Shown: piece by piece, positions 28,058 to 36,826 of the stretch | How the letters are laid out: the number at the start of each line of letters is the position of its first letter | Numbering within the stretch: the first letter of the stretch is position 1 | From: JAUIET01 sp964352475 | Lineage (GTDB): Bacteria > Pseudomonadota > Gammaproteobacteria > Pseudomonadales > JAUIET01 | Length of the DNA: 64,000 bases | Assembly (NCBI GenBank): GCA_964352475.1 | Contig: CAYGSL010000002.1 | Coordinates: 62,001-126,000, forward strand | Direction of reading: 5' to 3' | Translations under genes and position numbers: made by a program | Notes under the pieces: generated by a model | What the model was told of the DNA's origin: nothing | The model's database searches: none | Seen by the model: the letters and a program-made list of their open reading frames with translations, nothing else

Positions 28058-29317
28058 TTACTTGCGTTTCATTGACAGGAAGAACTCTTCATTGGTCTTC
28101 ACGTCTTTGAGTTTATCCAGCAGGAATTCTACCGCTGGCAAGTCTTCCATGGAGTGCAGCAGTTTGCGCAGAATCCACATTTTTTGCAGTTCGTCGTCGG
28201 TGGTCAATAACTCTTCGCGACGGGTACCAGAGCGGCGAATATTGATGGCTGGATAGATGCGCTTCTCAGCCGCTTTGCGGTCAAGATGCAATTCCATGTT
28301 ACCGGTGCCTTTAAATTCTTCGTAGATAACCTCATCCATCTTGGACCCGGTATCAATCAGTGCGGTAGCGATAATGGTTAAGCTGCCACCTTCTTCAATG
28401 TTTCGTGCCGCACCGAAGAAGCGCTTCGGGCGTTCCAGTGCGTGAGCGTCAACACCGCCGGTTAATACTTTGCCTGATGAAGGTACGATCGTGTTGTAGG
28501 CTCTTGCCAAACGTGTGATGGAGTCTAACAGAATGACAACATCTTTCTTGTGTTCTACCAATCGTTTGGCTTTTTCGATAACCATTTCGGCTACCTGCAC
28601 GTGGCGTGATGGTGGTTCGTCAAACGTACTGGCAACCACTTCCGCGCGCACCGAGCGTTGCATCTCGGTGACTTCTTCCGGACGTTCATCAATCAACAGA
28701 ACAATTATGTAACACTCAGGGTTGTTTCGAATGATTGCCTGGGCAATGCCCTGCATCATCAAGGTTTTACCTGCTTTAGGTGGTGACACGATCAAGCCGC
28801 GTTGGCCTTTGCCGATCGGTGCGACCAGATCAATGATTCGGGCGGAGAGATCTTCGCTGCTGCCGTTACCTACCTGAAGCTCCAGGCGTTCTGTTGGAAA
28901 CAGAGGTGTCAGGTTTTCAAAAAGAATTTTTTGCCGCGAGTTATCCGGCTTGGTGAAATTAATGTCGCTTACTTTCAGCAAGGCAAAATATCGCTCACTG
29001 TCTTTTGGCGGGCGAATCTTTCCGGAGATAGTATCTCCGGTTCGTAAGTTGAAACGGCGAATCTGGCTGGGCGATACATAGATATCGTCAGGACCGGCCA
29101 GGTAACTGCAATCGGCAGAACGCAGGAAGCCGAAGCCGTCCTGCAAAATTTCCAGAACACCATCCCCGTAAATATCTTCGCCGCTTTTAGCGTGACGCTT
29201 GAGGATGGAGAAAATAACATCCTGCTTGCGTGAGCGGGCAATGTTGTCCAGACCAACTTCTTTTGCGATGTCGATCAGTTCGTTAATGGGTTTGGTTTTC
29301 AGATCAGTAAGATTCAT
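28058..29317 (-). CDS. rho: Transcription termination factor Rho
   Basis: 419-residue hexameric RNA-dependent ATPase that ends transcription at untranslated RNA. It begins MNLTDLKTKPINELIDIA. The N-terminal RNA-binding cold-shock-like domain has GFGFLRSADCSYLAGPDDIY, and Walker A is SPPKAGKTLMMQ. The Q-loop and R-loop regions (SSGKVLTGGVDAHAL; RRSGTRREELL) are present. Length equals E. coli Rho (419). A 301-bp leader separates it from trxA and contains a CRP-type site at 29523. Confidence 0.98.
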   Translation of the reverse strand: MNLTDLKTKPINELIDIAKEVGLDNIARSRKQDVIFSILKRHAKSGEDIYGDGVLEILQDGFGFLRSADCSYLAGPDDIYVSPSQIRRFNLRTGDTISGKIRPPKDSERYFALLKVSDINFTKPDNSRQKILFENLTPLFPTERLELQVGNGSSEDLSARIIDLVAPIGKGQRGLIVSPPKAGKTLMMQGIAQAIIRNNPECYIIVLLIDERPEEVTEMQRSVRAEVVASTFDEPPSRHVQVAEMVIEKAKRLVEHKKDVVILLDSITRLARAYNTIVPSSGKVLTGGVDAHALERPKRFFGAARNIEEGGSLTIIATALIDTGSKMDEVIYEEFKGTGNMELHLDRKAAEKRIYPAINIRRSGTRREELLTTDDELQKMWILRKLLHSMEDLPAVEFLLDKLKDVKTNEEFFLSMKRK

Positions 29318-29522
29318 GGACTAAGAGTTTCCAGAGTGTTGATAGGTTTTGGGCTTACGCGGACAGGTAGAGAATGTGCGAGTGTAGTAACTGATTGCAG
29401 TTAAACGGCATTGCTATAGCACACTGCTACAAGCGCCTCTGCGTTGGGCGTAAGCGATTAGTATTTGTTTTGCTTGTTAAGAAAGAAGAGGGTTAGCGAT
29501 AGACTTTATACGCTAAATATAG

Positions 29523-29538
29523 TGTGAACTGACTCACA
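29523..29538. promoter_or_regulatory. CRP/Vfr-type binding site upstream of rho
   Basis: TGTGAACTGACTCACA has both consensus half-sites (TGTGA and TCACA) with the standard 6-bp spacer. It lies about 206 bp upstream of the rho ATG and beyond the trxA terminator. Confidence 0.6.
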
Positions 29539-29554
29539 AGTCCAGTAAAAACTA

Positions 29555-29608
29555 CACAGGGAGTTTGCCGGCCCATTCTTAAACAAGCGACAAGGCAAAA
29601 ACCCTGTG
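29555..29608 (-). terminator. Probable trxA terminator
   Basis: CACAGGG and TTTGCC pair with GGCAAA and CCCTGTG (7 + 6 bp with a 2x2 internal loop, 24-nt apical loop), 10 bp after the trxA stop. On the minus strand the stem is followed by TAGTTTTTAC, giving a five-T run. Confidence 0.5.
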
Positions 29609-29618
29609 GTGGTCTGAC

Positions 29619-29948
29619 TTAGGCAACCGTAGTGTTGATGAACTCACTAAGCTGGTTTTTGGACAAGGCGCCTACCTTCTGGCCCTGCGCGTCGCCTTTA
29701 TCGAAAATCATCAGTGTAGGAATGCCACGAACGCCAAAGCGGGCAGCGGTTTCCTGGTTGGAATCCACGTCTACCTTGCAGATTTTAACTTTGCCGTCGT
29801 ATTCGGCGGCCAGCTCATCGAGTACCGGAGCAATCATTTTGCAAGGACCACACCACTCAGCCCAATAATCAACTAATACGGGGATATCAGAATTGATAAC
29901 CTCTTCTTCAAATGTGGCGTCTGTAACGTGAACAATCTGTTCGCTCAT
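29619..29948 (-). CDS. trxA: Thioredoxin 1
   Basis: 109-residue thiol-disulfide reductase of the cytosol, kept reduced by thioredoxin reductase. The active site is WAEWCGPCKM. The buried Asp, cis-Pro (RGIPTLMIF) and C-terminal GALSKNQL helix are all present. The ATG at 29948 has GGAG about 10 bp upstream; an in-frame TTG five codons earlier has no such site. The trxA-rho neighbourhood is conserved across gammaproteobacteria. Confidence 0.97.
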   Translation of the reverse strand: MSEQIVHVTDATFEEEVINSDIPVLVDYWAEWCGPCKMIAPVLDELAAEYDGKVKICKVDVDSNQETAARFGVRGIPTLMIFDKGDAQGQKVGALSKNQLSEFINTTVA

Positions 29949-30171
29949 AGGGGTTTGCTCCAAAAGTGGCGACTAGCCAGTGGTTAAAATTCGCGCAGAA
30001 AAACTCGTGAGGTGGTTGATGCAGAGCGAAATATCGTCAATGTAACAGGATAATATGGGCAGCACTGGCATTATTCAAGGGCTCTGAATCATTGTTTGTT
30101 GCGGAACCTCAGCGGCCAGACGCGGTCCGAAAGTGGTATTCTGCAAAGCCTTAAGTTCTGTGAGTCTATCG

Positions 30172-30861
30172 GTGACAACAAAAAAAATAATAATTCTGGT
30201 GCTCATTCTGGCCGTCTTCGCCGCTTTTTACGTGTTCGATCTGGGTCAGTATTTCAATCTCGACTACTTCAACACGCAAAAGCAGGCATTGTTTGACTAT
30301 TACGCGGCCAACCCGTTGCGTACCTGTTTGATTTATTTAGCTATTTATATTCTGGCCGCCGGGTTTTCACTACCTGGTGCGGGTTCTGGTTTAACCTTGG
30401 CCGGGGGCGCAATCTTTGGTTTTTGGCTGGGTACCTTGCTGGTGTCGTTTGCTAGTACCATCGGTGCCACCATTGCGTTCCTAATGTCCAGAACGCTATT
30501 ACATGACTGGGTGCAGGGCCGATTTGGCGAGCATCTTGAAGCAATCAATAAGGGGGTAGAAGAAGACGGTGCTTTTTACTTGTTCAGCATTAGATTGATA
30601 CCGGCGTTTCCTTATTTTCTGGTCAATATGCTTATGGGGCTTACACCCATTAAAACAGGTGTATTTTTTGTGGTCAGCCAGCTAGGTATGTTGGCTGGCA
30701 CCATGGTTTTCGTAAACGCCGGTGTTCAATTGGCCAATATCGACTCGGTTGGCAGCGTATTCTCGCCAACCTTGATAGCCTCCTTCGTATTACTGGCCGC
30801 ATTCCCATTTATTGTGAAGGCAATCATGGGGCGTTTTTCCAAGGTTCCAGAGGCCGAATAA
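30172..30861 (+). CDS. TVP38/TMEM64 family (DedA-like) membrane protein
   Basis: About 229-residue inner-membrane protein with roughly five hydrophobic segments. The VTT/SNARE-associated core has SLPGAGSGLTLAGGAIFGF and RLIPAFPYFLVNMLMGLT, with the re-entrant loop Gly and Arg residues typical of DedA/TVP38 proteins, which are thought to move phospholipids or act as transporters. The GTG start at 30172 (TTKKIIILVL) best fits relatives; GTGs at 30133 and 30160 are alternatives. It is joined to the next gene by a TAATG overlap, a very common pairing in proteobacteria that suggests joint function. Confidence 0.85.
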   Translation: MTTKKIIILVLILAVFAAFYVFDLGQYFNLDYFNTQKQALFDYYAANPLRTCLIYLAIYILAAGFSLPGAGSGLTLAGGAIFGFWLGTLLVSFASTIGATIAFLMSRTLLHDWVQGRFGEHLEAINKGVEEDGAFYLFSIRLIPAFPYFLVNMLMGLTPIKTGVFFVVSQLGMLAGTMVFVNAGVQLANIDSVGSVFSPTLIASFVLLAAFPFIVKAIMGRFSKVPEAE

Positions 30862-32363
30862 TGAGTTTTTTCGCTGATCGCAGGCGCCTGAAGGCATTTA
30901 ATAAACCAGCCAGCTTTGATGCTAATGTCATTGTTATTGGCGCTGGCAGTGCGGGCCTGGTGTCGTCACTGATCGCGGCAACGGTGAACGCCAAGGCAAT
31001 CCTGATTGAGCGGCATAAGATGGGTGGTGACTGCCTGAACACGGGTTGCGTGCCCAGCAAAGCGATTCTGCGTTCAGCCAAAATCAAACATTATGTTGAG
31101 CGGGCAGGGGATTACGGTGTAACCGCCCCGGATGACGTAAAAGCGGATTTTCCCGCTGTTATGCAACGCGTACAAAACGTCATAAAAGCGATTGAACCGC
31201 ACGATTCTGTAGAGCGCTACGAAGGGCTTGGTGTGCAGTGCGAGCTCGGTGAGGCAAGGATTGTGTCGCCATGGGAAGTCGACGTCAGCCAGCCTAATGG
31301 TGAAAGCAAACGGTTCAGCGCCAAAAATATTATTATCGCTAGTGGTGCGCGACCCTTTGTGCCACCAATTCCCGGCTTGGATAAAATCAACTATCTAACG
31401 TCTGATACCGTGTGGGAGTTAGAGGCCTTGCCTCGCTCGCTCGCGGTGATGGGGGCCGGACCCATCGGTTGTGAGCTTGCGCAGGCGTTTGCGCGCCTGG
31501 GCAGCAAAGTGACCTTGGTAGATATGGCACCGCGTGTGTTGCCCCGCGAAGATGAAGATGCGGCAAACGCGGTGTTATCGTCGTTGCAAGCTGATGGCAT
31601 TGAAGTGCTGGTAGACAGCAAAGCCAACGCTGTTGAGCAGCGAGAAGGTGACAGTGTTCTGATTCTTGAAACGGGCGGCGAAACCCGTGAGCTAGAGTTT
31701 GAACACTTGCTGGTTGCAGTAGGCCGAAAAGCCAACACTGACAACATGGGTCTGGAAGACCTAGGCGTAGAGCTTAATCGAAACGCTACCGTGGTAGTTA
31801 ATGACTACCTGCAAACTACCTTGCCCACCGTGTATGCCTGTGGTGATGTAGCCGGTCCTTATCAATTTACTCATACCGCTTCACACCAAGCCTGGTTTGC
31901 ATCGGTCAATTGTTTGTTCGGGCCATTTAAACGCTTTAAGGCCGACTATTCAGTTATTCCATGGGCTACGTTTACCGACCCACAAGTGGCGCGGGTTGGT
32001 CTTAATGAGCAGGATGCAAGCGAGAAAAATATTGCTGTTGAAGTGACTCGCTACGGTATCGACGATCTGGACCGTGCCATTGCAGACGGCGAAGCGCACG
32101 GTTTTGTAAAGGTTCTCACAGCGCCAGGCAGTGACAAAATTCTGGGCGTAACCATTGTCGGTTACCACGCCAGTGAGCTAATCGCCGAATACGTGCTGGC
32201 GATGAAGCACGGCCTTGGTCTTAAAAAGCTAATGGGCACTATACATATCTACCCCACGCTGAATGAAGCGAATAAATTTGCCGCCAGTGAGTGGCGCAAA
32301 AAACATAAGCCGGAGGGCCTATTGACTTGGGTGTCCCGGTTTCACGCCTGGCGTCGATCCTGA
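30861..32363 (+). CDS. Pyridine nucleotide-disulfide oxidoreductase (mercuric reductase/dihydrolipoamide dehydrogenase-like)
   Basis: 500-residue flavoprotein. FAD binds at VIVIGAGSAGLVSS, the redox disulfide is GGDCLNTGCVPSKA, NAD(P) binds at VMGAGPIGCELAQAF, and TVYACGDVAG is the second FAD motif. The dimer domain ends with HIYPTLNEANKFAA, where the His-x-x-Pro active-site motif is HIYP. It lacks the N-terminal metal-binding domain and C-terminal Cys pair of true MerA. The roughly 40-residue N-terminal extension (ADRRRLKAFNKPASF) is typical of the group linked to TVP38 proteins. Substrate unknown. Confidence 0.9.
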   Translation: MSFFADRRRLKAFNKPASFDANVIVIGAGSAGLVSSLIAATVNAKAILIERHKMGGDCLNTGCVPSKAILRSAKIKHYVERAGDYGVTAPDDVKADFPAVMQRVQNVIKAIEPHDSVERYEGLGVQCELGEARIVSPWEVDVSQPNGESKRFSAKNIIIASGARPFVPPIPGLDKINYLTSDTVWELEALPRSLAVMGAGPIGCELAQAFARLGSKVTLVDMAPRVLPREDEDAANAVLSSLQADGIEVLVDSKANAVEQREGDSVLILETGGETRELEFEHLLVAVGRKANTDNMGLEDLGVELNRNATVVVNDYLQTTLPTVYACGDVAGPYQFTHTASHQAWFASVNCLFGPFKRFKADYSVIPWATFTDPQVARVGLNEQDASEKNIAVEVTRYGIDDLDRAIADGEAHGFVKVLTAPGSDKILGVTIVGYHASELIAEYVLAMKHGLGLKKLMGTIHIYPTLNEANKFAASEWRKKHKPEGLLTWVSRFHAWRRS

Positions 32364-32406
32364 GGCGGCACACAGTTATACTGCCCCTTGAGAACTCGGG
32401 GGCACA

Positions 32407-33606
32407 ATGAACGAACAAGATCGAAAATTACGCGACAGCTGGGCGCAATTTTGCGATTCGCTCAAAGCCAGTGGTGACATCATATTTCGCGATAACGGGC
32501 CACAAAGCCCGGTGTCAAAAGCCAGCGGTTTACGTTTGCTGGCGCGCAATGTGTCGCTGGCCATGCAATTTGAAATGGAAAATTGCGATCCAGATTTTCC
32601 AGAGCTGCTGCACTACTTTGACCCGCTGAGAAAACAAGGCGGCGATAATACGGATGCCTTGTATGTGGGCGCGCCAATCAATGGGCAGCACAGCTATCGC
32701 CTGCTTGGCAACAAGGGCAGCGCTGCGTTTTTCGCGGTGACAGTATTGGAAAACGGCAATACGCCGTGGGGTGGGCAGGTGGTAGCCACTTTGCTGGGCA
32801 AGGATTTCAAGGTTGATGAAAAAGGCAACTTCGAACTTATTGTTAGTCCGGAATCACCGCCTGATGATTTCAGTGGTGCCGGTAAAAACTGGATTCAATC
32901 CTCACCCGATACCTATCGAATAACGTTCCGTCAGTTCTTTGCTGATTGGAACAATGAAAAACCCATGCAGGCTGAAATCGAGTGCCTGAGCAGCAGCGCA
33001 GCTCACCCCGTGTTTGAGCCCGAGGACTTGCAGCGCGGTCTGGAAAAATCCGCGCACTGGATTAAGTGGTCGGTCTCATATTGGGCCGAGATGATTGATA
33101 AGTGGAAAGCGCAAGCTAATACCTTTATGTCGTACGGCGAGCTTGAGAAAAACAAAATTGACTTCACGCCTGGGGGAGCGCCGATCATCGCTTACTGGCA
33201 ACTTCCCAAAGATGAAGTGCTGCTGGTCAGGGTAACTCCGCCCAACGCGGATTACTGGGCGGTGGAGTTTGGCAATTATTGGTGGGAAACAATGGACTAT
33301 CGCTACCATCTGAGCAACACCAATTGCCATTACGCGGTGCTTGAAGACAATGAAGAGCTTTGCGTGCTTATCAGTCATGATGACTTGGGAGCAAACAATT
33401 GGCTGGATCCCAGCGGACACGAAGAAGGCTATATCACCTATCGATGGATTGGCGCAGATCACTATCCAAAGCCAACATGCGAGCAAATGACAGTAGGGCA
33501 ATTGCAGTCAAAATTCCCGCATCTACTCAACTGCGTTGACAGCCAGCAGCGCAAACAACAGCTTAAAGAACGCCGCCAGGGTGTAGTCAGAAGGTTTGGA
33601 GCATAA
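32407..33606 (+). CDS. DUF1214 domain-containing protein
   Basis: 399-residue cytosolic protein without a signal peptide. The C-terminal DUF1214-like region includes NADYWAVEFGNYWWETMDYR, VLISHDDLGANNWLDPSGH and GYITYRWIG, typical of this beta-rich family. The N-terminal half is less conserved (RLLARNVSLAMQFEMEN). No function is established. It has a 43-bp gap from the oxidoreductase, and a short inverted repeat (TGCCCC / GGGGCA) lies just before its ATG and may affect translation. It overlaps the GFA gene by one base. Confidence 0.75.
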   Translation: MNEQDRKLRDSWAQFCDSLKASGDIIFRDNGPQSPVSKASGLRLLARNVSLAMQFEMENCDPDFPELLHYFDPLRKQGGDNTDALYVGAPINGQHSYRLLGNKGSAAFFAVTVLENGNTPWGGQVVATLLGKDFKVDEKGNFELIVSPESPPDDFSGAGKNWIQSSPDTYRITFRQFFADWNNEKPMQAEIECLSSSAAHPVFEPEDLQRGLEKSAHWIKWSVSYWAEMIDKWKAQANTFMSYGELEKNKIDFTPGGAPIIAYWQLPKDEVLLVRVTPPNADYWAVEFGNYWWETMDYRYHLSNTNCHYAVLEDNEELCVLISHDDLGANNWLDPSGHEEGYITYRWIGADHYPKPTCEQMTVGQLQSKFPHLLNCVDSQQRKQQLKERRQGVVRRFGA

Positions 33607-33989
33607 TGAAAACGTTTGCCGCTAGCTGCCATTGCCAGGCCGTTAAAATTGAATTCGACGCCGAGCTGCCGCTGGTGGTTGATGATTGCAATTGCTCAAT
33701 TTGTTCCAAGACAGGCAATTTATACGTGATACTGCCCAAGTCACAGTTTCGTCTGCTCACCGACCAGCAGCATCTGAGCGTTTACCGGTTTAACACAGGC
33801 GTTGCCCAGCATACGTTTTGCAAACACTGTGGCGTTAAACCGTTCTACACGCCACGTTCCAATCCGGACGGCGTCAGCGTGAACGCGCGCTGCATTGATG
33901 GCGAGCTACCAGAGATGAGCATCGTCCCGTTTGATGGTCAGAATTGGGAACAACACGCGCACACGCTGGCGCATAAAAGCAAAGACTGA
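33606..33989 (+). CDS. GFA/CENP-V family zinc protein
   Basis: 127-residue protein of the glutathione-dependent formaldehyde-activating (GFA)/CENP-V fold. Zinc-binding cysteines appear as SCHCQAV, DCNCSICSKTG and FCKHCGVKPFY. Some members form S-hydroxymethylglutathione; most have unknown substrates. The start overlaps the upstream stop as TAATG. A role in detoxifying aldehydes would fit the nearby oxidoreductase, but this is inference. Confidence 0.87.
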   Translation: MKTFAASCHCQAVKIEFDAELPLVVDDCNCSICSKTGNLYVILPKSQFRLLTDQQHLSVYRFNTGVAQHTFCKHCGVKPFYTPRSNPDGVSVNARCIDGELPEMSIVPFDGQNWEQHAHTLAHKSKD

Positions 33990-34030
33990 TACTGTTTCTG
34001 CTGACAAGGCCTAACAATCGGATAGTACGT

Positions 34031-34456
34031 ATGAGCACACTGGCACAAGGCAATTCCACAATAGGCTCCTGGGAGGAGACTACGGTCAATGAGCGCGATG
34101 ATGGCACACGTTTAAGCAAAGCGTCTATTACGCAGAACTACACGGGCGACATCGAAGGCAGCAGTCAAATAGAGTATCTGTTACTGCACGCCGCCGATAA
34201 ATCAGCGCAATTTCTTGGCTTTGAAACGGTGCAAGCCACGATTGGCGGCAAGCAAGGTAGCTTTGTGCTGCAGCACGATGGCAAGTTCAGTATTGGTGTT
34301 GCCAGCAGTACGTTTAAGGTGGTGTCCGGTTCGGGTCGAGGTGGCCTGATGAACATCAGCGGCTGTGGAAGCTTTGCCTCTACCGGTGAGGGTACATCGG
34401 AATACAAATTCGAATACAACGCTGACTCCAGCGAAGATCAAGTCGGCGCAGCCTGA
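34031..34456 (+). CDS. DUF3224 family protein
   Basis: 141-residue protein with a predicted small beta-barrel of the DUF3224 family. Segments SIGSWEETTVNE-like at the start, GGKQGSFVLQHDGKF in the centre and GSGRGGLMNISGCGSF near the end are the family pattern. There is no signal peptide. Function is unknown; related folds bind hydrophobic small molecules (allene oxide cyclase-like). It sits 41 bp after the GFA gene. Confidence 0.8.
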   Translation: MSTLAQGNSTIGSWEETTVNERDDGTRLSKASITQNYTGDIEGSSQIEYLLLHAADKSAQFLGFETVQATIGGKQGSFVLQHDGKFSIGVASSTFKVVSGSGRGGLMNISGCGSFASTGEGTSEYKFEYNADSSEDQVGAA

Positions 34457-34469
34457 GCCTCACCACTCC

Positions 34470-35498
34470 ATGTTTTTATCTGATAACACTGCACCGGCCA
34501 GTCCGGAAGTTTTGAGCTATATCCAGCAACATTTGCAGGATAGTATTGATCTTCCTTATGGTGGCGACCAGCTAAGCGAAAAGCTCAACGATTGCGTTAG
34601 TAAAATATTTGAGCGGAAAGTGCAGGTGTTTCCGGTGTTATCGGGCACAGCCAGTAATTGCCTTGCTTTAGCCGCGATGTGCCCATCCACGGGTGCCGTA
34701 ATAACCCATCGCAATTCACACTTGAGTGTTGATGAAAATACCGCGCCACATTTTTTTACTGGCGGCGCGGCATTGCATCAAATTGGTGAAGGTGCAGATA
34801 TCATTAGTGCTGAAGAACTCAGCCGGTTTTGTGCCAAACGACCCTGGCGTGACGTGCACAGCGCTGTACCTCGTGTACTTACTATAACCCAGGCCACCGA
34901 GCTTGGCCGGGTGTATTCAACTGAACACCTGCAGGAGCTTGGCGAAATCGCCAGCCATTACAATATGCGGGTGTTCATTGATGGCGCCCGATTTGCCAAC
35001 GCGCTGATCAAACAGAAGCTGTCGCCTTCGGCGGCTGTAATGCCATCGGGCGTATCTGCCATGACATTAGGCGCGATCAAGAACGGCACCTTCGGTGCCG
35101 AGGCGCTGGTATTGTTTGACGCCGAACTGTTTCCAGCGGTCAGGCAAAAAGCCAAGCAGACCGGGCACCTGGCCTCGAAAATGCGCTATCTGTCAGCACA
35201 GTTGCTGGCGTACTTTGATAACGAGCTCTGGCTTAACAACGCGCGAGCGGCCAATTCTGCGGCGGAGCGATTGTGTGCGCTGCTAAATGACCACCCGCAC
35301 TGCAGCCTGACCATAGAGTGCGAAACGAACCAGATATTTGTCAGCATGCCAGACGGCCTGCAAGAGCATTTGCACAAGGCCGGTTTTGAAACCTACCCTT
35401 GGCACGTGGAAGACAAGGCCTGTTTCCGGCTGGTGACAAACTGGGCCACCAGTGACGCCCACATCAATGCTTTTGCCAACGCTCTTAACACCTACTGA
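34470..35498 (+). CDS. Low-specificity L-threonine aldolase family protein
   Basis: 342-residue PLP enzyme of fold type I that cleaves L-threonine or related beta-hydroxy amino acids to glycine and an aldehyde. The PLP Lys is in TLGAIKNGTFGAEA, and the cofactor-binding Asp is in VFIDGARFANAL. YGGDQLSEKL and ITHRNSHLSVDE are substrate-region motifs. The AIKNGTFGAEA context places it with the P. putida-type aldolases rather than E. coli LtaE. The ATG at 34470 (MFLSDNTAPA) is the natural start. Its last 7 bases overlap the convergent MATE gene. Confidence 0.88.
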   Translation: MFLSDNTAPASPEVLSYIQQHLQDSIDLPYGGDQLSEKLNDCVSKIFERKVQVFPVLSGTASNCLALAAMCPSTGAVITHRNSHLSVDENTAPHFFTGGAALHQIGEGADIISAEELSRFCAKRPWRDVHSAVPRVLTITQATELGRVYSTEHLQELGEIASHYNMRVFIDGARFANALIKQKLSPSAAVMPSGVSAMTLGAIKNGTFGAEALVLFDAELFPAVRQKAKQTGHLASKMRYLSAQLLAYFDNELWLNNARAANSAAERLCALLNDHPHCSLTIECETNQIFVSMPDGLQEHLHKAGFETYPWHVEDKACFRLVTNWATSDAHINAFANALNTY

Positions 35499-36826
35499 GA
35501 CAACTTCCCGGCGCCACCAAAAAACAAAAACAGCGCCAGGCACAAGGCAACAAATTCGGCGGCTGGCAAGGTAATAAATACTCCGGTGTCTCCCAGCCAC
35601 ATTGGCAACAGCAGCAGGAAAGAGGCGGGCAGAATCAAGCTTCTTGACGCGGCAATCATAGCCGAAGGCAAGGGTTGGTCGGTAGATGTGAAAAACACGG
35701 TTAGCATAATATTGGCGCCTATCATCAATGGCGCGGGCCAAAAATAATAGGCAAAACCCAATGCTATCTCCATGGTTGTTGCGGCACTTTCCTGCATAAA
35801 CACACCAATGAGAACCTCGGGTACAAAAAACAGTAAGGCAGACATGCCAAGGCTGATAGCCATTGTGGTGGCAATACCTATACGGAAAAATTGGTAAATG
35901 CGAGGGATGTTTCTTGCACCCAGATTCTTGCTAATCAGTGGTTGAACCGCATCCGCAAAGCCATAACTGAGCATGATGCCAACGAACATCACGTATTCCA
36001 CGACCGTAAACGCAGCCACACCTTCAGTGCCAAAACGCTTGATCAGGGTCCAGTTAAACATCAAGGTAACCACGCCAACAGAGAGCTCGTTGGTAAATTC
36101 TGACACGCCGTTTACCGCCGCTCGGCCTATTGGCTTCCAGCTACCGCTTGGCCAACGCAAGCGCAGGTTTGCTCTTGCGCTGAAAAAGTGAGGAATCAAT
36201 ACCGACAGCAAGGCCACGTAGGAACAAGCCATTGCCATTGCGGCACCCACTATTCCCATCTCCAGCTTAACCACAAACAACCAGTTCATAAACACATTAA
36301 CCAGAGAGCTTGCCACCAGAGAACAACAGGCAAGAATTGGCCGACCGTCCACCATCACAAAATAATACAGTGTATATGCGGTCGTCGTTAGCGGTGCTAC
36401 GCATAGCAATATTGTTAGATAATTAACAAGTAAGTCAGCTGTTTCTGGGTTAGCACCTAACAATCCGACTACTTGATCGATGAATACCAGACTTGGAATG
36501 GCCAGGGCAACGGCTATCCCAAATGCCAGTAACATAATTTTCGTGAACACATCACAGGCGGCCTCCGGATTCCCCCCGCCGAGCAGCTTGCCAGTAATCA
36601 CAGAGCCGCCCATGGCAAACATAAATGCCACTGCGAACAGCAAAGAGATGGCCGGCATACTGAGATTGACGGCGGCCAGGGCGGCTACGCCTACGTAGTT
36701 GCCCATAAAAATAGCAGTGACCACGGTGGCAGACGACAGCGCGCCCAGTCCAATAACAGACGGCACGGCGTAATGCAGAAAGACCCGGCCTGGCGGGCCA
36801 GCTAAGGGGTCATAAGTGTCAGACAT
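35492..36826 (-). CDS. MATE family efflux transporter
   Basis: 444-residue inner-membrane antiporter with about 12 hydrophobic segments in two six-helix halves. MATE marks include AVPSVIGLGALSSATVV in helix 1, GGSVITGKLLGGGNPEAA and YGFADAVQPLISKNLGARN. It probably expels organic cations or metabolites using Na+ or H+. The ATG at 36826 overlaps the carbonic anhydrase 3' end by 8 bp; a TTG at 36841 is possible. The overlap suggests coupled expression with can. The substrate cannot be predicted. Confidence 0.9.
   Translation of the reverse strand: MSDTYDPLAGPPGRVFLHYAVPSVIGLGALSSATVVTAIFMGNYVGVAALAAVNLSMPAISLLFAVAFMFAMGGSVITGKLLGGGNPEAACDVFTKIMLLAFGIAVALAIPSLVFIDQVVGLLGANPETADLLVNYLTILLCVAPLTTTAYTLYYFVMVDGRPILACCSLVASSLVNVFMNWLFVVKLEMGIVGAAMAMACSYVALLSVLIPHFFSARANLRLRWPSGSWKPIGRAAVNGVSEFTNELSVGVVTLMFNWTLIKRFGTEGVAAFTVVEYVMFVGIMLSYGFADAVQPLISKNLGARNIPRIYQFFRIGIATTMAISLGMSALLFFVPEVLIGVFMQESAATTMEIALGFAYYFWPAPLMIGANIMLTVFFTSTDQPLPSAMIAASRSLILPASFLLLLPMWLGDTGVFITLPAAEFVALCLALFLFFGGAGKLSQ

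Larger units (their letters stand above)
29318..29618. other. rho leader / trxA-rho intergenic region
   Basis: 301 bp without a gene. It contains the trxA terminator (29555-29608), a perfect-core CRP-type palindrome (29523-29538) and an A/T-rich stretch that probably includes the rho promoter. Rho autoregulates through its long leader in E. coli; the length here would allow this. Confidence 0.5.
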
